DNA of 22,717 nucleotides from an uncultured Fibrobacter sp. (GCF_900316465.1 NZ_ONDD01000035.1:1-22717), one strand, 5' to 3'. Positions 14,900 to 22,404 are shown, numbered from the stretch's first letter. Notes: generated from the letters alone by a model not told the origin. Numbers and translations: made by a program.

Positions 14900-15868
14900 A
14901 TGATTCTTGCAATTGTTGCTGTAGTTATTGGCCTTGCCGTTCTTGTTTGGAGTGCAGACAAATTTGTTGACGGAGCTGTCGGTATTGCCGAATATTGTGG
15001 TATGTCGACGCTCCTCATTGGAATGGTAATCGTAGGCTTTGGAACATCTGCTCCTGAACTTACGGTCTCTGCACTTTCAGCGGGGCAAGGTAACCCTGAA
15101 CTAGCGCTTGGTAATGCTTACGGCAGCAACATTGCAAATATCGCTTTGATTCTTGGCGCGACAGCGCTCATTTGTCCGATTTTGATGCAGCGTTCGGTGA
15201 TTCGTGGTGATTTGCCGATTCTGATCGCTGTGTCGATTCTTTCTATTGTGCTGGTGTGGGACGGTAGCGTGGTGCGCTGGAATGGCATCCTTTTGTTGGT
15301 TGTCTTTGCACTGGTGATGGGTTACAGCATTTGGCGTGAACTGCGCAAGGCGCGTGCCGAGGCTCCGGAAGCGGCTGAAGGTGAGCCTGCAGAGAAGGCT
15401 TCTTTGGGCAAGTCCATTATGTGGCTTGTTCTTGGGCTTGTCTTGTTGGTGGCGAGTTCCCGTGCGCTTGTCTGGGGTGCGGTCGTGATTGCCCGTACGC
15501 TTGGCGTGAGCGACTTGCTGATTGGCCTTACGATTGTGGCTATTGGTACGTCGTTGCCGGAACTGGCAAGCTCCATTGCTGCGGCCCGCAAAGGCGAAAA
15601 CGATCTTGCCTTGGGCAATATCATCGGCTCGAACTTGTTCAATACGCTTGCGGTCGTTGGCCTTGCTGCAACCATTTCTCCGATGGATGAAATTGAAAAG
15701 GCTGTCACTTATCGCGACATGCCTTTGATGACTGCTTTAACAGTTGCCTTGATTGTACTTGGCTTTAGGCGTAAAGGCGATGGCCGTTTGAACCGTATCG
15801 CCGGAGCCATTCTTTTAGCCGTTTATATTGGCTACCTCGCTTTGCTTATTGTGCAAGCGAAAGGTTAG
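14900..15868 (+). CDS. Ca2+/Na+ antiporter of the CaCA family (YrbG type)
   Basis: An inner-membrane exchanger of 322 residues with about ten helices. It shows the duplicated alpha repeats that form the ion site: GFGTSAPEL (46-54) with GNAYGSNIAN (71-80), and AIGTSLPEL (about 213-221) with GNIIGSNLFN (about 238-247). The acidic residue of each PEL is the expected cation ligand. A hydrophilic loop around residues 148-170 (EAPEAAEGEPAEK) separates the halves. Length and motifs match bacterial YrbG-like antiporters. The ATG is three bases after the stop of the beta-barrel gene and lacks its own ribosome-binding site, so translation is probably coupled and both genes share the promoter at 13796. 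Confidence 0.93.
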   Translation: MILAIVAVVIGLAVLVWSADKFVDGAVGIAEYCGMSTLLIGMVIVGFGTSAPELTVSALSAGQGNPELALGNAYGSNIANIALILGATALICPILMQRSVIRGDLPILIAVSILSIVLVWDGSVVRWNGILLLVVFALVMGYSIWRELRKARAEAPEAAEGEPAEKASLGKSIMWLVLGLVLLVASSRALVWGAVVIARTLGVSDLLIGLTIVAIGTSLPELASSIAAARKGENDLALGNIIGSNLFNTLAVVGLAATISPMDEIEKAVTYRDMPLMTALTVALIVLGFRRKGDGRLNRIAGAILLAVYIGYLALLIVQAKG

Positions 15869-15904
15869 TAGATTTTTAATTGTCTCACAAATTCGATTTC
15901 TTCC

Positions 15905-17149
15905 TTAATTAGGCGGGAAGAACAGGTAGGCGATTGCGATTGCGGCAATCACGCCGGCGGCGTCTGCGATTAAAGCGCAAGTGACTGCGTGGCGGGTCTT
16001 TTTAACGCCTACAGATCCGAAGTAGACGGCGATGATGTAGAACGTCGTATCGGCTGCCCCCTGGAACATGCAGCTCAGGCGGCCAGCGAAACTATCCGGA
16101 CCGAGAGTCTTCATGGCATCAATCATCATGCCGCGGGCACCGCTACCGCTCAAGGGTTTCATGATGGCGGTGGGGAGGGCGGGCACAACGTCGTTACCGA
16201 CGCCGCAAAGTCCAAGAATCCAAGAGACTCCATTCAGCAGCAAGTCCATTGCGCCGCTGGCGCGGAATACGGCCACGCCCACAAGAATGGCGACCAAGTT
16301 CGGGATAATCATGACGGCGGTGTGGAATCCGTCCTTAGCGCCTTCGACAAAGGCTTCGTAGGCTTGCACCTTCTTGTATACGGCAAGTCCAAGGAAGGCG
16401 ACAATAATTCCAAATAAGGCAATTCCGCTAATCAAAAGGCTGGTGGTGCCAATAGCTTCGGCGCTCAGGTGGCTGAAGTACACCATAATCGAAATAACGC
16501 AGGCCGAAAGTCCGGCGAGCCAGGCCACTGTGACTGGGTCTTTGAGCTTGACTTTCTGAAAAAAACTGAGTGCGAAAATACCGGCCAAGGTGCTAAAGAA
16601 GGTAGAAAGCAAAAGCGGCAAGAACACATCGCTCGGGTTGGCGGCTCCCATTTGGGCGCGGTAAGTCATAATGCTTACTGGAATCAGCGTAAGGCCGCTG
16701 GCGTTCAGCACGAGGAACATAATCTGGGAATTGCTTGCCACAGACTTATCTTCGTTCGGGTTGATTTCTTGCAACTGCTTCATGGCCTGCAAGCCCATGG
16801 GGGTGGCGGCATTGTCGAGCCCGAGCATGTTCGCGCTGATGTTCATGAGCATGGTGCCAATCACCGGGTGGTTCTTCGGAATCTCGGGGAAAAGTCGGCT
16901 GAACAGCGGCGAGACGATTTTAGCGAGAATCTGGACAGCACCCGCCTTTTCGCCAATCTTCATGATACCGAGCCAAAGCGAAAGAATACCGGTAAGCCCG
17001 ATGGCGATTTCGAATGCGGTCTTGGACATATCAAAGGCGCCGAGAATGGCTTTGTTGAAAATTCCAGAGTCGCCAAAGGCAATCCACTGGACTATGCAGG
17101 CGACAAAAGCGCCAAAGAAGAAAACGAGCCAAATAATATTCAGAACCAT
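15905..17149 (-). CDS. SpmA-SpmB fusion, nucleoside-recognition-domain membrane protein
   Basis: From the ATG at 17149 the product is 414 residues. Its start MVLNIIW is typical of SpmA. A TTG further upstream (17191) lies inside the terminator hairpin of the preceding gene and is rejected. The N-terminal half (to about residue 190) matches SpmA (LGLDNAATPMGLQAM, NSQIMFLVLNASGLTLIP). The C-terminal half matches SpmB (GAKDGFHTAVMIIPNLVAIL, PLSGSGARGMMID, QGAADTTFYI). Each half contains a Gate/nucleoside-recognition domain. In Bacillus the two separate proteins are linked to spore-core dehydration, but such fusions are widespread in non-sporulating Gram-negatives, where a small-molecule transport role is only suspected. 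Only 12 bases lie between the upstream terminator and the start codon. Confidence 0.88.
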   Translation of the reverse strand: MVLNIIWLVFFFGAFVACIVQWIAFGDSGIFNKAILGAFDMSKTAFEIAIGLTGILSLWLGIMKIGEKAGAVQILAKIVSPLFSRLFPEIPKNHPVIGTMLMNISANMLGLDNAATPMGLQAMKQLQEINPNEDKSVASNSQIMFLVLNASGLTLIPVSIMTYRAQMGAANPSDVFLPLLLSTFFSTLAGIFALSFFQKVKLKDPVTVAWLAGLSACVISIMVYFSHLSAEAIGTTSLLISGIALFGIIVAFLGLAVYKKVQAYEAFVEGAKDGFHTAVMIIPNLVAILVGVAVFRASGAMDLLLNGVSWILGLCGVGNDVVPALPTAIMKPLSGSGARGMMIDAMKTLGPDSFAGRLSCMFQGAADTTFYIIAVYFGSVGVKKTRHAVTCALIADAAGVIAAIAIAYLFFPPN

Positions 17150-17161
17150 GGCTTGAAAAAT

Positions 17162-17205
17162 AAAAAAAAGGCGAACCTTTTGATTTCTCAAAGATTCGCC
17201 TTTTT
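17162..17205 (-). terminator. Terminator of the barrel-lipoprotein operon (bidirectional symmetry)
   Basis: Outer stem AAAGGCGAA / TTCGCCTTT with an imperfect inner stem (TTTTGA/TCAAAG). On the minus strand eight T follow (17169-17162). It lies just after the lipoprotein stop at 17230 and ends 12 bases before the SpmA-SpmB start. Confidence 0.75.
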
Positions 17206-17229
17206 GTTGAATAGCTCAATTAGAGTGGT

Positions 17230-17640
17230 TTAGAATTCCCATTCTACATCGCTGCCTTCATCAGTCATTGCCATGAGCAGCTTGAGCATGTCGCATGTCA
17301 TTTCGCTTCCTTCGTATACGTAGAAGGTTACGTTCGGAATAGGTATGTCGCACTTGACACCGCCGGAGGGGCACTTATCCAGAAGTTGCTCACCTTCGGT
17401 AACGTCGCATTCGGACTTGTAGGATTGATCTGTGGTTTCAGCACAGTAATATCCAGATGCGTCAGTGCAGGCAAACAAACCCGATGAACTATTGCCTTCG
17501 TCGTCAATGACGTGCGGAGTCGGATTATCGACATCGTCAGACGGAATGTCATGAATGCGAGATTCGCCAGAACCCTTGCCGGAACAAGCCGCAAGAGTCA
17601 TCAGGCTAGATGCCAAAATAATCTTAGCAAGGGTTTTCAT
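17230..17640 (-). CDS. Cysteine-rich lipoprotein, function unknown
   Basis: A 136-residue protein with a clear lipoprotein signal: MKTLAKIILASSLMTLAAC, lipobox LAAC, lipidated Cys19. A flexible acidic segment follows (about 25-53). The compact C-terminal part has six cysteines (58, 66, 78, 90, 97, 116), which could form three disulfides in the periplasm or at the surface. I recognise no family. The start has an AGAGAGG ribosome-binding site, and the gene lies 10 bases after the beta-barrel gene, so the two are co-transcribed. It may be a partner or accessory of that barrel, but this rests on context only. Confidence 0.8.
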   Translation of the reverse strand: MKTLAKIILASSLMTLAACSGKGSGESRIHDIPSDDVDNPTPHVIDDEGNSSSGLFACTDASGYYCAETTDQSYKSECDVTEGEQLLDKCPSGGVKCDIPIPNVTFYVYEGSEMTCDMLKLLMAMTDEGSDVEWEF

Positions 17641-17650
17641 AAAGCCTCTC

Positions 17651-19012
17651 TTAGAACATCAGGAAGATGCCGAGGTTGCCGATAAGGCCGGACCATGCAT
17701 CGTCGTTCAGGTTGTCGGCAATAGAAGCTTCGATGACCAAGTGGTCATAGCTGAAGCGGAGACCAGCGTTAGCGTTGGTGGTGTTGGTACGCATAGAGAT
17801 GATGGAGGTATCATCAGATGCCGGACCAGCTTCAACACATTCGGTCTTGTAGTCGATAACCTTCCAAGTGAAGGCTGCGCCACCGAAGAGGATCCAGTGT
17901 TCGTTGAGGGACATTTCGGCGAGAACGTTCGGGGTAGAGAACAGGCCGAAGTCGTAAGTATTGGTGGTCTGGTTGCCGTTTTCGATTTCATCGAAGATGA
18001 AGATCGGCAAGCGAGAATTCAAGCCGAGGAACACCTGAGCGTTTTCAGCAGTGAATACCGGCAATGCGAAGTTGAAACGCGGCTGGATGAAGATGAAAGC
18101 GTCGTTGTTGGTGGTTTCGGTCGTGGTGTTAGCAACCTTCACGCGGCTGTCGCTCTTCTGGCGCAAGAAGTCGAGGCCAACTGCCCAGGCGAGGTTCTTG
18201 GCGGAAGGACCGTTGGAAAGAGTCAGGCTTGCGCCGATATCCCAGAAGTCCGGATCATTTTCGGTCTTGGCACCGTTGTCGTCGGTTTCGACGTCCACTT
18301 CCTGACGGAAGGTCAGCCAGTAGACGTTAGCAGTAATGTCGAAGGCACCGAGCGGAGCACCGAACTTCACGTTGATGTAGTCACCAGCCTGAGTCGTTGT
18401 GCGGTCTTCGGTTTCCTTGTTGTTCGGATCCTTTTCTTCTTCGGATTCCCAGGCCTTGTCGATAGCAACGTCGACTGCGACACCGAATGCCGGGGTAGCG
18501 ATACCGACAGTCAACAGACCCATGTCAGTGTATTCACCGCGGTGGTTAACACCGGCCGGGGTCACGTTGGTCTTGTGGGTGGTGTTGTTGTCAAAAGCGA
18601 GGAGGTAGGTCATAGCGCCCGAACCGAGAGCGAGAACGCCTTCTTCGCCAGTCGGTTCGACGTAGAACAGCTTACGACCGCTCATCTTGTAGACTGCTTC
18701 CATGTCGCCATCGATGGTGGAGGCTCCGAACTGGTTGCCGACCATGTTGTAGGCGTTGCCATGAAGAACGTTGAACGTGCCGGTAGCAGCCGGAGTCGGA
18801 ACGTTTTCAGAAGCAGCCGGGGCGTCGAAGCTGGAGGTGGTAGAAGAGTCAGCGGCAGGTGCAGGTGCCGGTTCCGGTGCCGGAGCGGCCGGGGCTTCTT
18901 CCTGAACGCTTTCGGTAGAGGAGGTGGATTCTTCGTATTCGTCATCATAGTCCTGAGCGACAGCAGCAGACACTGCGAGCGCAGAGACGACAGAAATAAG
19001 CTTAATGTTCAT
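17651..19012 (-). CDS. Outer-membrane beta-barrel protein with Pro/Ala-rich N-terminal linker
   Basis: A 453-residue exported protein: signal peptide MNIKLISVVSALAVSAAVA, then an acidic stretch (DYDDEYEES) and a Pro/Ala/Glu-rich linker to about residue 76, then beta-strand-rich sequence to the end. The C-terminus (LIGNLGIFLMF) ends in Phe, as outer-membrane barrels usually do, and many segments alternate hydrophobic and polar residues (YINVKFGAPLGAFDITANVYWLTF). I cannot assign it to a named porin family; it is probably a Fibrobacter-specific barrel. AAGGAG eight bases before the ATG predicts good translation. It is the first gene of a two-gene operon with the cysteine-rich lipoprotein. Its leader contains two inverted repeats. 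Confidence 0.78.
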   Translation of the reverse strand: MNIKLISVVSALAVSAAVAQDYDDEYEESTSSTESVQEEAPAAPAPEPAPAPAADSSTTSSFDAPAASENVPTPAATGTFNVLHGNAYNMVGNQFGASTIDGDMEAVYKMSGRKLFYVEPTGEEGVLALGSGAMTYLLAFDNNTTHKTNVTPAGVNHRGEYTDMGLLTVGIATPAFGVAVDVAIDKAWESEEEKDPNNKETEDRTTTQAGDYINVKFGAPLGAFDITANVYWLTFRQEVDVETDDNGAKTENDPDFWDIGASLTLSNGPSAKNLAWAVGLDFLRQKSDSRVKVANTTTETTNNDAFIFIQPRFNFALPVFTAENAQVFLGLNSRLPIFIFDEIENGNQTTNTYDFGLFSTPNVLAEMSLNEHWILFGGAAFTWKVIDYKTECVEAGPASDDTSIISMRTNTTNANAGLRFSYDHLVIEASIADNLNDDAWSGLIGNLGIFLMF

Positions 19013-19068
19013 TCGTATCTCCTTTCGAGAGAGGATTGGGGGGTTGATTTTAAGAGAAAGATAATAAA

Positions 19069-19097
19069 ATGGTTATGACCATGCAAGTCATAACCAT
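19069..19097 (-). promoter_or_regulatory. Perfect 11-bp inverted repeat upstream of the barrel operon
   Basis: ATGGTTATGAC / GTCATAACCAT (19069-19079 with 19087-19097) around a seven-base spacer, 57 bases before the barrel start codon. On the minus strand it is followed by TTTTATTATC, so it could be the serS terminator, a leader hairpin, or an operator. No other terminator is apparent after serS. Confidence 0.55.
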
Positions 19098-19113
19098 ATA
19101 CTTTGTACTCAGC

Positions 19114-19135
19114 TTTCAATACGTTTGTATTGAAA
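19114..19135. repeat. Perfect 9-bp inverted repeat in the serS-barrel gap
   Basis: TTTCAATAC / GTATTGAAA (19114-19122 with 19127-19135) with a four-base spacer, 16 bases from the other inverted repeat. No T-tract follows on the minus strand. It is an operator-like dyad or small hairpin. Confidence 0.5.
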
Positions 19136-19185
19136 AATTTTACTGTGTAAAACTACTTTATCAAAGTCGCTTTTTTTGAGTAAAA

Positions 19186-20472
19186 TTACTTCTTAGGCTC
19201 AATAACTTCCATGCCACCCATGTACGGACGCAGCACTTCAGGAATCTTGAGCGAGCCGTCTTTCTGCTGGTAGTTGTCGCAGATACCGACCATCACGCGC
19301 GGGGTAGCAAGGCCAGAACCGTTCAGCGTGTGGACGTAGACGTTCTTGCCGCCGATCTTGGTCTTGATGTTGGCGCGGCGAGCCTGGTAGTCTTCGAAGT
19401 TGGAGCAGGAGCTGACTTCGAGCCACTTCTTTTCGACCGGAGCGTAAACTTCGAGGTCGTAGCACTTGGCTGCACCGAAACCGAGGTCGCCCTTGCAGAG
19501 GGCCAGGCGGTGGTAGGGGAGGCCGAGCTTTTCCAAAAGCATTTCACCGAAGCGGGTGAGTTCTTCATGGTCTTCGTAGCTGCGATCCGGATGGGCGAAG
19601 TAAACCATTTCGACCTTGTTGAACTGGTGCAAGCGGAGAAGACCGCGGGTGTCCTTACCGTAGCTACCAGCTTCGCGGCGGAAGCAAGCGGAGTAGGCGC
19701 AAATGCGCTTCGGAAGTTCAGATTCCGGAATCACTTCGCCAGAGTAGAGGTTGGTCAGAGGCACTTCTGCAGTCGGGATGAGGAACAGGTCGTCGTCCTT
19801 GTCGCAGCGGTACATGTCTTCTTCGAACTTCGGGAGCTGGCCCGTGCCGCGCATGGTATTGCGGGTCACCAGGTACGGCGGAGTGAATTCTTCGAAGCCG
19901 TTCTTCATGTGTTCGTCGAGGAAGAACTGGATGAGAGCGCGTTCGAGGCGAGAGCCCCAGCCGCGGTAAACCGGGAAGCCGGAACCAGAAATCTTGGCGC
20001 CGCGTTCAAAGTCAAAAATGCCGAGGCGTTCGCCGAGGGTCTTGTGGTCCACGCGAGCGAAGTCATCGTTCTTGGTGTAGTAGTCGGCGGGAATCGGGCC
20101 GTCTTTTTCAACAACGTTGTCCGAGCTGTCCTTGCCTTCCGGAGAACGCGGAGCGATGTTCGGCACGTGCATGAGCATTTCGGTCTGCTTGTAGTCGAGG
20201 TCCTTGAGCTTCTTGTCAAGTTCGTCGATCTTGTTGCCGAGTTCGCGCGTGGCGGCCTGAGCTTCGTCCGCGTTTTCGCCCTTCTTCTTGAGTTCGCCAA
20301 TGCGCTTGGACTGGGCGTTGCGTTCGCTCTTGAGGCGTTCGACTTCGGTGAGGAGCGGGCGGCGTTCGTTATCGACAGCCAGCACGTCACGAAGGCTTAC
20401 GGTCGTATATTTCTTTTCGGTTTCAGCAATATAATATTCCGGATTTTCGCGGATTTTCTTAATGTCAAGCAT
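19186..20472 (-). CDS. serS: Seryl-tRNA synthetase
   Basis: This class II synthetase charges tRNA-Ser. I start at the ATG at 20472 (MLDIKKIRENPEYY, 428 residues). It has GAGG upstream, and MLDIKxIRENP is the classic SerS N-terminus; the open frame continues upstream without homology. Residues about 35-100 form the charged coiled-coil arm that grips the tRNA long variable arm. The catalytic core has TAEVPLTN (234-241, serine site), motif 2 FRREAGSYGKDTRGLLRLHQF (about 264-284) and motif 3 NGSGLATPR (384-392) followed by the NYQ...LRPYMGG end. Length is normal. It is divergent from the esterase gene. A 14-base palindrome lies 62 bases upstream of the start. Termination is perhaps at the 19069-19097 hairpin. 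Confidence 0.97.
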   Translation of the reverse strand: MLDIKKIRENPEYYIAETEKKYTTVSLRDVLAVDNERRPLLTEVERLKSERNAQSKRIGELKKKGENADEAQAATRELGNKIDELDKKLKDLDYKQTEMLMHVPNIAPRSPEGKDSSDNVVEKDGPIPADYYTKNDDFARVDHKTLGERLGIFDFERGAKISGSGFPVYRGWGSRLERALIQFFLDEHMKNGFEEFTPPYLVTRNTMRGTGQLPKFEEDMYRCDKDDDLFLIPTAEVPLTNLYSGEVIPESELPKRICAYSACFRREAGSYGKDTRGLLRLHQFNKVEMVYFAHPDRSYEDHEELTRFGEMLLEKLGLPYHRLALCKGDLGFGAAKCYDLEVYAPVEKKWLEVSSCSNFEDYQARRANIKTKIGGKNVYVHTLNGSGLATPRVMVGICDNYQQKDGSLKIPEVLRPYMGGMEVIEPKK

Positions 20473-20533
20473 TTTATGCCTCGGTTGGAAAAATTTTACG
20501 CGGAAAAGATAGTTAATTCGGGATTCTGATTTC

Positions 20534-20547
20534 GAAATTCGAATTTC
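20534..20547. promoter_or_regulatory. Perfect 14-bp palindrome upstream of serS
   Basis: GAAATTCGAATTTC is its own reverse complement, and it overlaps a second palindrome (ATTTCGAAAT, 20529-20538), so TTCGAA occurs twice, seven bases apart. It lies 62 bases before the serS start, in promoter range on the minus strand. A dimeric repressor site is possible; chance in an AT-rich spacer is also possible. Confidence 0.4.
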
Positions 20548-20582
20548 AAAATGCAGAAAAAAGGAGTGCAAATTATTTTTCT

Positions 20583-20604
20583 GTGTTGTCTTTTGCAACA
20601 ACAC
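20583..20604. repeat. 7-bp inverted repeat in the serS-esterase divergent spacer
   Basis: GTGTTGT / ACAACAC (20583-20589 with 20598-20604) with an eight-base spacer, between the two divergent start codons. The rest of this 210-base spacer is AT-rich; possible plus-strand promoter elements (TTGAAT, then TATTTT 18 bases later, near 20607-20636) are weak. Confidence 0.3.
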
Positions 20605-20682
20605 AATTGAATCGTGGAATATTTTAATCCTATTTTTTCGGTATATATTATCCCTAGGTATTATATACATAGGGAGTGAAAA

Positions 20683-21828
20683 ATGAAATACTTGTTACCA
20701 ATTTTGGCAGCAGCGTCGATGTCTTTTGCTCAATGGGGCGGCTGGGGCGGAGGCGGTGGTGGAAAATCCATCAATGACTATAAAAAGGTGTCTGTTTCGG
20801 GCCGAGATGTCTACGTCTATGCTCCGTCCGGTATCGCCGACAATAGTCCGTTGCTCATGTCGTTCCACGGCATGGACCAGGACCCCAATTATCAGCAGTC
20901 CAATACCCACTGGGAAGCCGTTGCCGATACGGCGGGCTTTGTTGTAGCCTATCCCAAGGGCGCAACGGGTTACAGCACCTGGGATATCGGCGGTGACCAG
21001 GATACCAAATGGATTACGCAGATTATCGACCAGTTGGCCAACGACTACAAAATCGACAAAAAGCGCGTGTATATGTCGGGCTTCTCCATGGGCGGTATGC
21101 TCTCTTACCATGCCATGGGTAAGATCGCCGACAAGATTGCTGCCTTTGCTCCCTGCTCCGGCTACCTGATGATGGGTGCCGGCACGGCTCAGCGTCCAGT
21201 GCCTATTTTCCATACTCACGGAACCAGCGACAACGTGGTGGGCTATGATGGTCTCGAAAACAACCTGAAGAATTACCGCGACCAGTTCAAGTGCCCGTCT
21301 CAGGCGGAAGTTGAGAGCAACCACCCGAATAGCGAGAACAGGGCTACGCTTTACACTTGGGGCCCCTGCGAAAACGGTATCTATGTGAAGCACCTGAAGC
21401 TCGAGGGCCGTCAGCATAGTCCCTCCAAGGCCGATGTTTCCGATATCTGGAACTTTGTGAAGCAGTGGGACTTGAATGGTCTTATCAGCGACAAGCCTGA
21501 ACCGGAATCCTCTTCTAGCGAAATTGCTTCTTCGTCGTCTGAAGCTCCGAAGTCTTCTAGCAGCGAATCCCATAAGCAGTCGTCTTCTAGCGAAGGAACC
21601 GAAGCTTTGGCCTTAGATGCAAGCTTGGCGTCGATCTCTGTCTACAAGTCTTCTGACAACAGCATCATGGTTTCCAATGCCCAGGGCAAGTCCATCACGG
21701 TGTTCAACAGCCTCGGCCATATCGTCCGTACTACCCGCGGTATCGGGAACGTGCAGAAGGTATATACCGGAGCCAGGGGCGTGTACATAGTGAAGGTCGG
21801 TTCCAGGACTTTCAAGACCGCGCTCTAA
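20683..21828 (+). CDS. Secreted CE1/PHB-depolymerase-like esterase with Ser-rich linker and C-terminal beta domain
   Basis: A 381-residue secreted hydrolase. Signal peptide (MKYLLPILAAASMSFA) and a Gly/Trp-rich stretch (QWGGWGGGGGG) precede an alpha/beta-hydrolase domain (about 30-265) of the esterase/PHB depolymerase type used by feruloyl and acetyl-xylan esterases. SFHG (60-63) fits the oxyanion region. The likely triad is Ser135 in GFSMGG, Asp183 in HGTSDNVV and His245 in GRQHSPS. A poly-serine linker (about 276-304, SSSSE repeats) leads to a C-terminal domain of about 65 residues (ITVFNSLGHIVR ... GVYIVKVGSRTFKTAL) resembling type IX-like sorting or cell-attachment domains. It probably releases ester-linked side groups from plant xylan outside the cell; the exact substrate is not readable. 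AGGGAG precedes the ATG. Confidence 0.88.
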   Translation: MKYLLPILAAASMSFAQWGGWGGGGGGKSINDYKKVSVSGRDVYVYAPSGIADNSPLLMSFHGMDQDPNYQQSNTHWEAVADTAGFVVAYPKGATGYSTWDIGGDQDTKWITQIIDQLANDYKIDKKRVYMSGFSMGGMLSYHAMGKIADKIAAFAPCSGYLMMGAGTAQRPVPIFHTHGTSDNVVGYDGLENNLKNYRDQFKCPSQAEVESNHPNSENRATLYTWGPCENGIYVKHLKLEGRQHSPSKADVSDIWNFVKQWDLNGLISDKPEPESSSSEIASSSSEAPKSSSSESHKQSSSSEGTEALALDASLASISVYKSSDNSIMVSNAQGKSITVFNSLGHIVRTTRGIGNVQKVYTGARGVYIVKVGSRTFKTAL

Positions 21829-21850
21829 GAATTTGTGTAATTGATGACTA

Positions 21851-21880
21851 AAAGGCACTCCCTCTGGGAGTGTTTTTTTT
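21851..21880 (+). terminator. Intrinsic terminator of the esterase gene
   Basis: Stem CACTCCC / GGGAGTG (21856-21862 with 21866-21872) with loop TCT, extended by the upstream AAAGG pairing into eight T (21873-21880). It lies 22 bases after the esterase stop, but only 11 bases before the first possible start codon of the LptE-like gene. Confidence 0.88.
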
Positions 21881-21891
21881 AAATTTGCAGT

Positions 21892-22404
21892 ATGTTTTCA
21901 AGGAACATGTCTCGTATACTTTGTTTAGTCGCGGTCACCCTGTTTGTGGGGCTCCTGAGTGGTTGCTACAGCTTTACGGCATCCACGCTTCCGAGCCATA
22001 TCAAGACGGTCAAGATTCACGAAGTCGAAGACAAGACTCTTGACCCGGTGCTAGCCAACAACATTCGCGAAGGCGTAGTCGAAATGTTCCGCAAGAATGC
22101 GGGCGGCGTGCGCCTTGTAACCGGTGATGCCACGGCAGACTTCGAAATGACTCTCTTGAGCTATACGAACAAGCCTGAAAACTACAACAGCAATAGCGAT
22201 GTCGAAACCTACCGCGTGACAATCCGCGTGAGTGTCAAGTTCTATGACAACGTGAAGGACAAGGTGATTTACGAATCCAAGTCGCTGAGTGCCGAAGGCA
22301 CTTATGACGTTCAGGCGAACGAAACCGAAGACCGCCATGGTCAGGCCCGCGCCATCGAAAAACTCCAAGACCTGATTATCACAAATGCATTGGCAAAGTG
22401 GTAA
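21892..22404 (+). CDS. LptE-like outer-membrane lipoprotein
   Basis: A 170-residue lipoprotein with the lipobox LLSGC (lipidated Cys25 from the first ATG). The mature part begins CYSFTASTLPSHIKTVKI, the pattern of the Bacteroidota/Fibrobacterota LptE family: a Y-S-F start, then a beta strand leading into a helix (ANNIREGVVEMFRKN). The YRVTIRVSVKFYD strand and C-terminal helix (ARAIEKLQDLIITNALAKW) also fit. LptE plugs the LptD barrel and helps place lipopolysaccharide on the cell surface. Start choice is uncertain. The ATG at 21892 has no ribosome-binding site. The ATG at 21907 gives a neater signal peptide and has AAGGA, but only two bases away. An intrinsic terminator ends 11 bases before the first ATG. 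Confidence 0.8.
   Translation: MFSRNMSRILCLVAVTLFVGLLSGCYSFTASTLPSHIKTVKIHEVEDKTLDPVLANNIREGVVEMFRKNAGGVRLVTGDATADFEMTLLSYTNKPENYNSNSDVETYRVTIRVSVKFYDNVKDKVIYESKSLSAEGTYDVQANETEDRHGQARAIEKLQDLIITNALAKW

Noticed and set aside
17150..17191. TTG start giving SpmA-SpmB 14 extra residues
   Set aside because: It would begin inside the terminator hairpin of the upstream operon; MVLNIIW is the typical SpmA start.
17555..19078. Long plus-strand open frame (507 codons) opposite the barrel-lipoprotein operon
   Set aside because: Antisense to two genes with signal peptides and ribosome-binding sites; no motif of its own.
19330..20529. Long plus-strand open frame (399 codons) opposite serS
   Set aside because: Composition mirrors serS codon bias and there is no homology signal.
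20473..20670. 66-codon N-terminal extension of serS
   Set aside because: The extension is non-homologous and covers the divergent promoter region; MLDIKKIRENP after GAGG is the normal SerS start.
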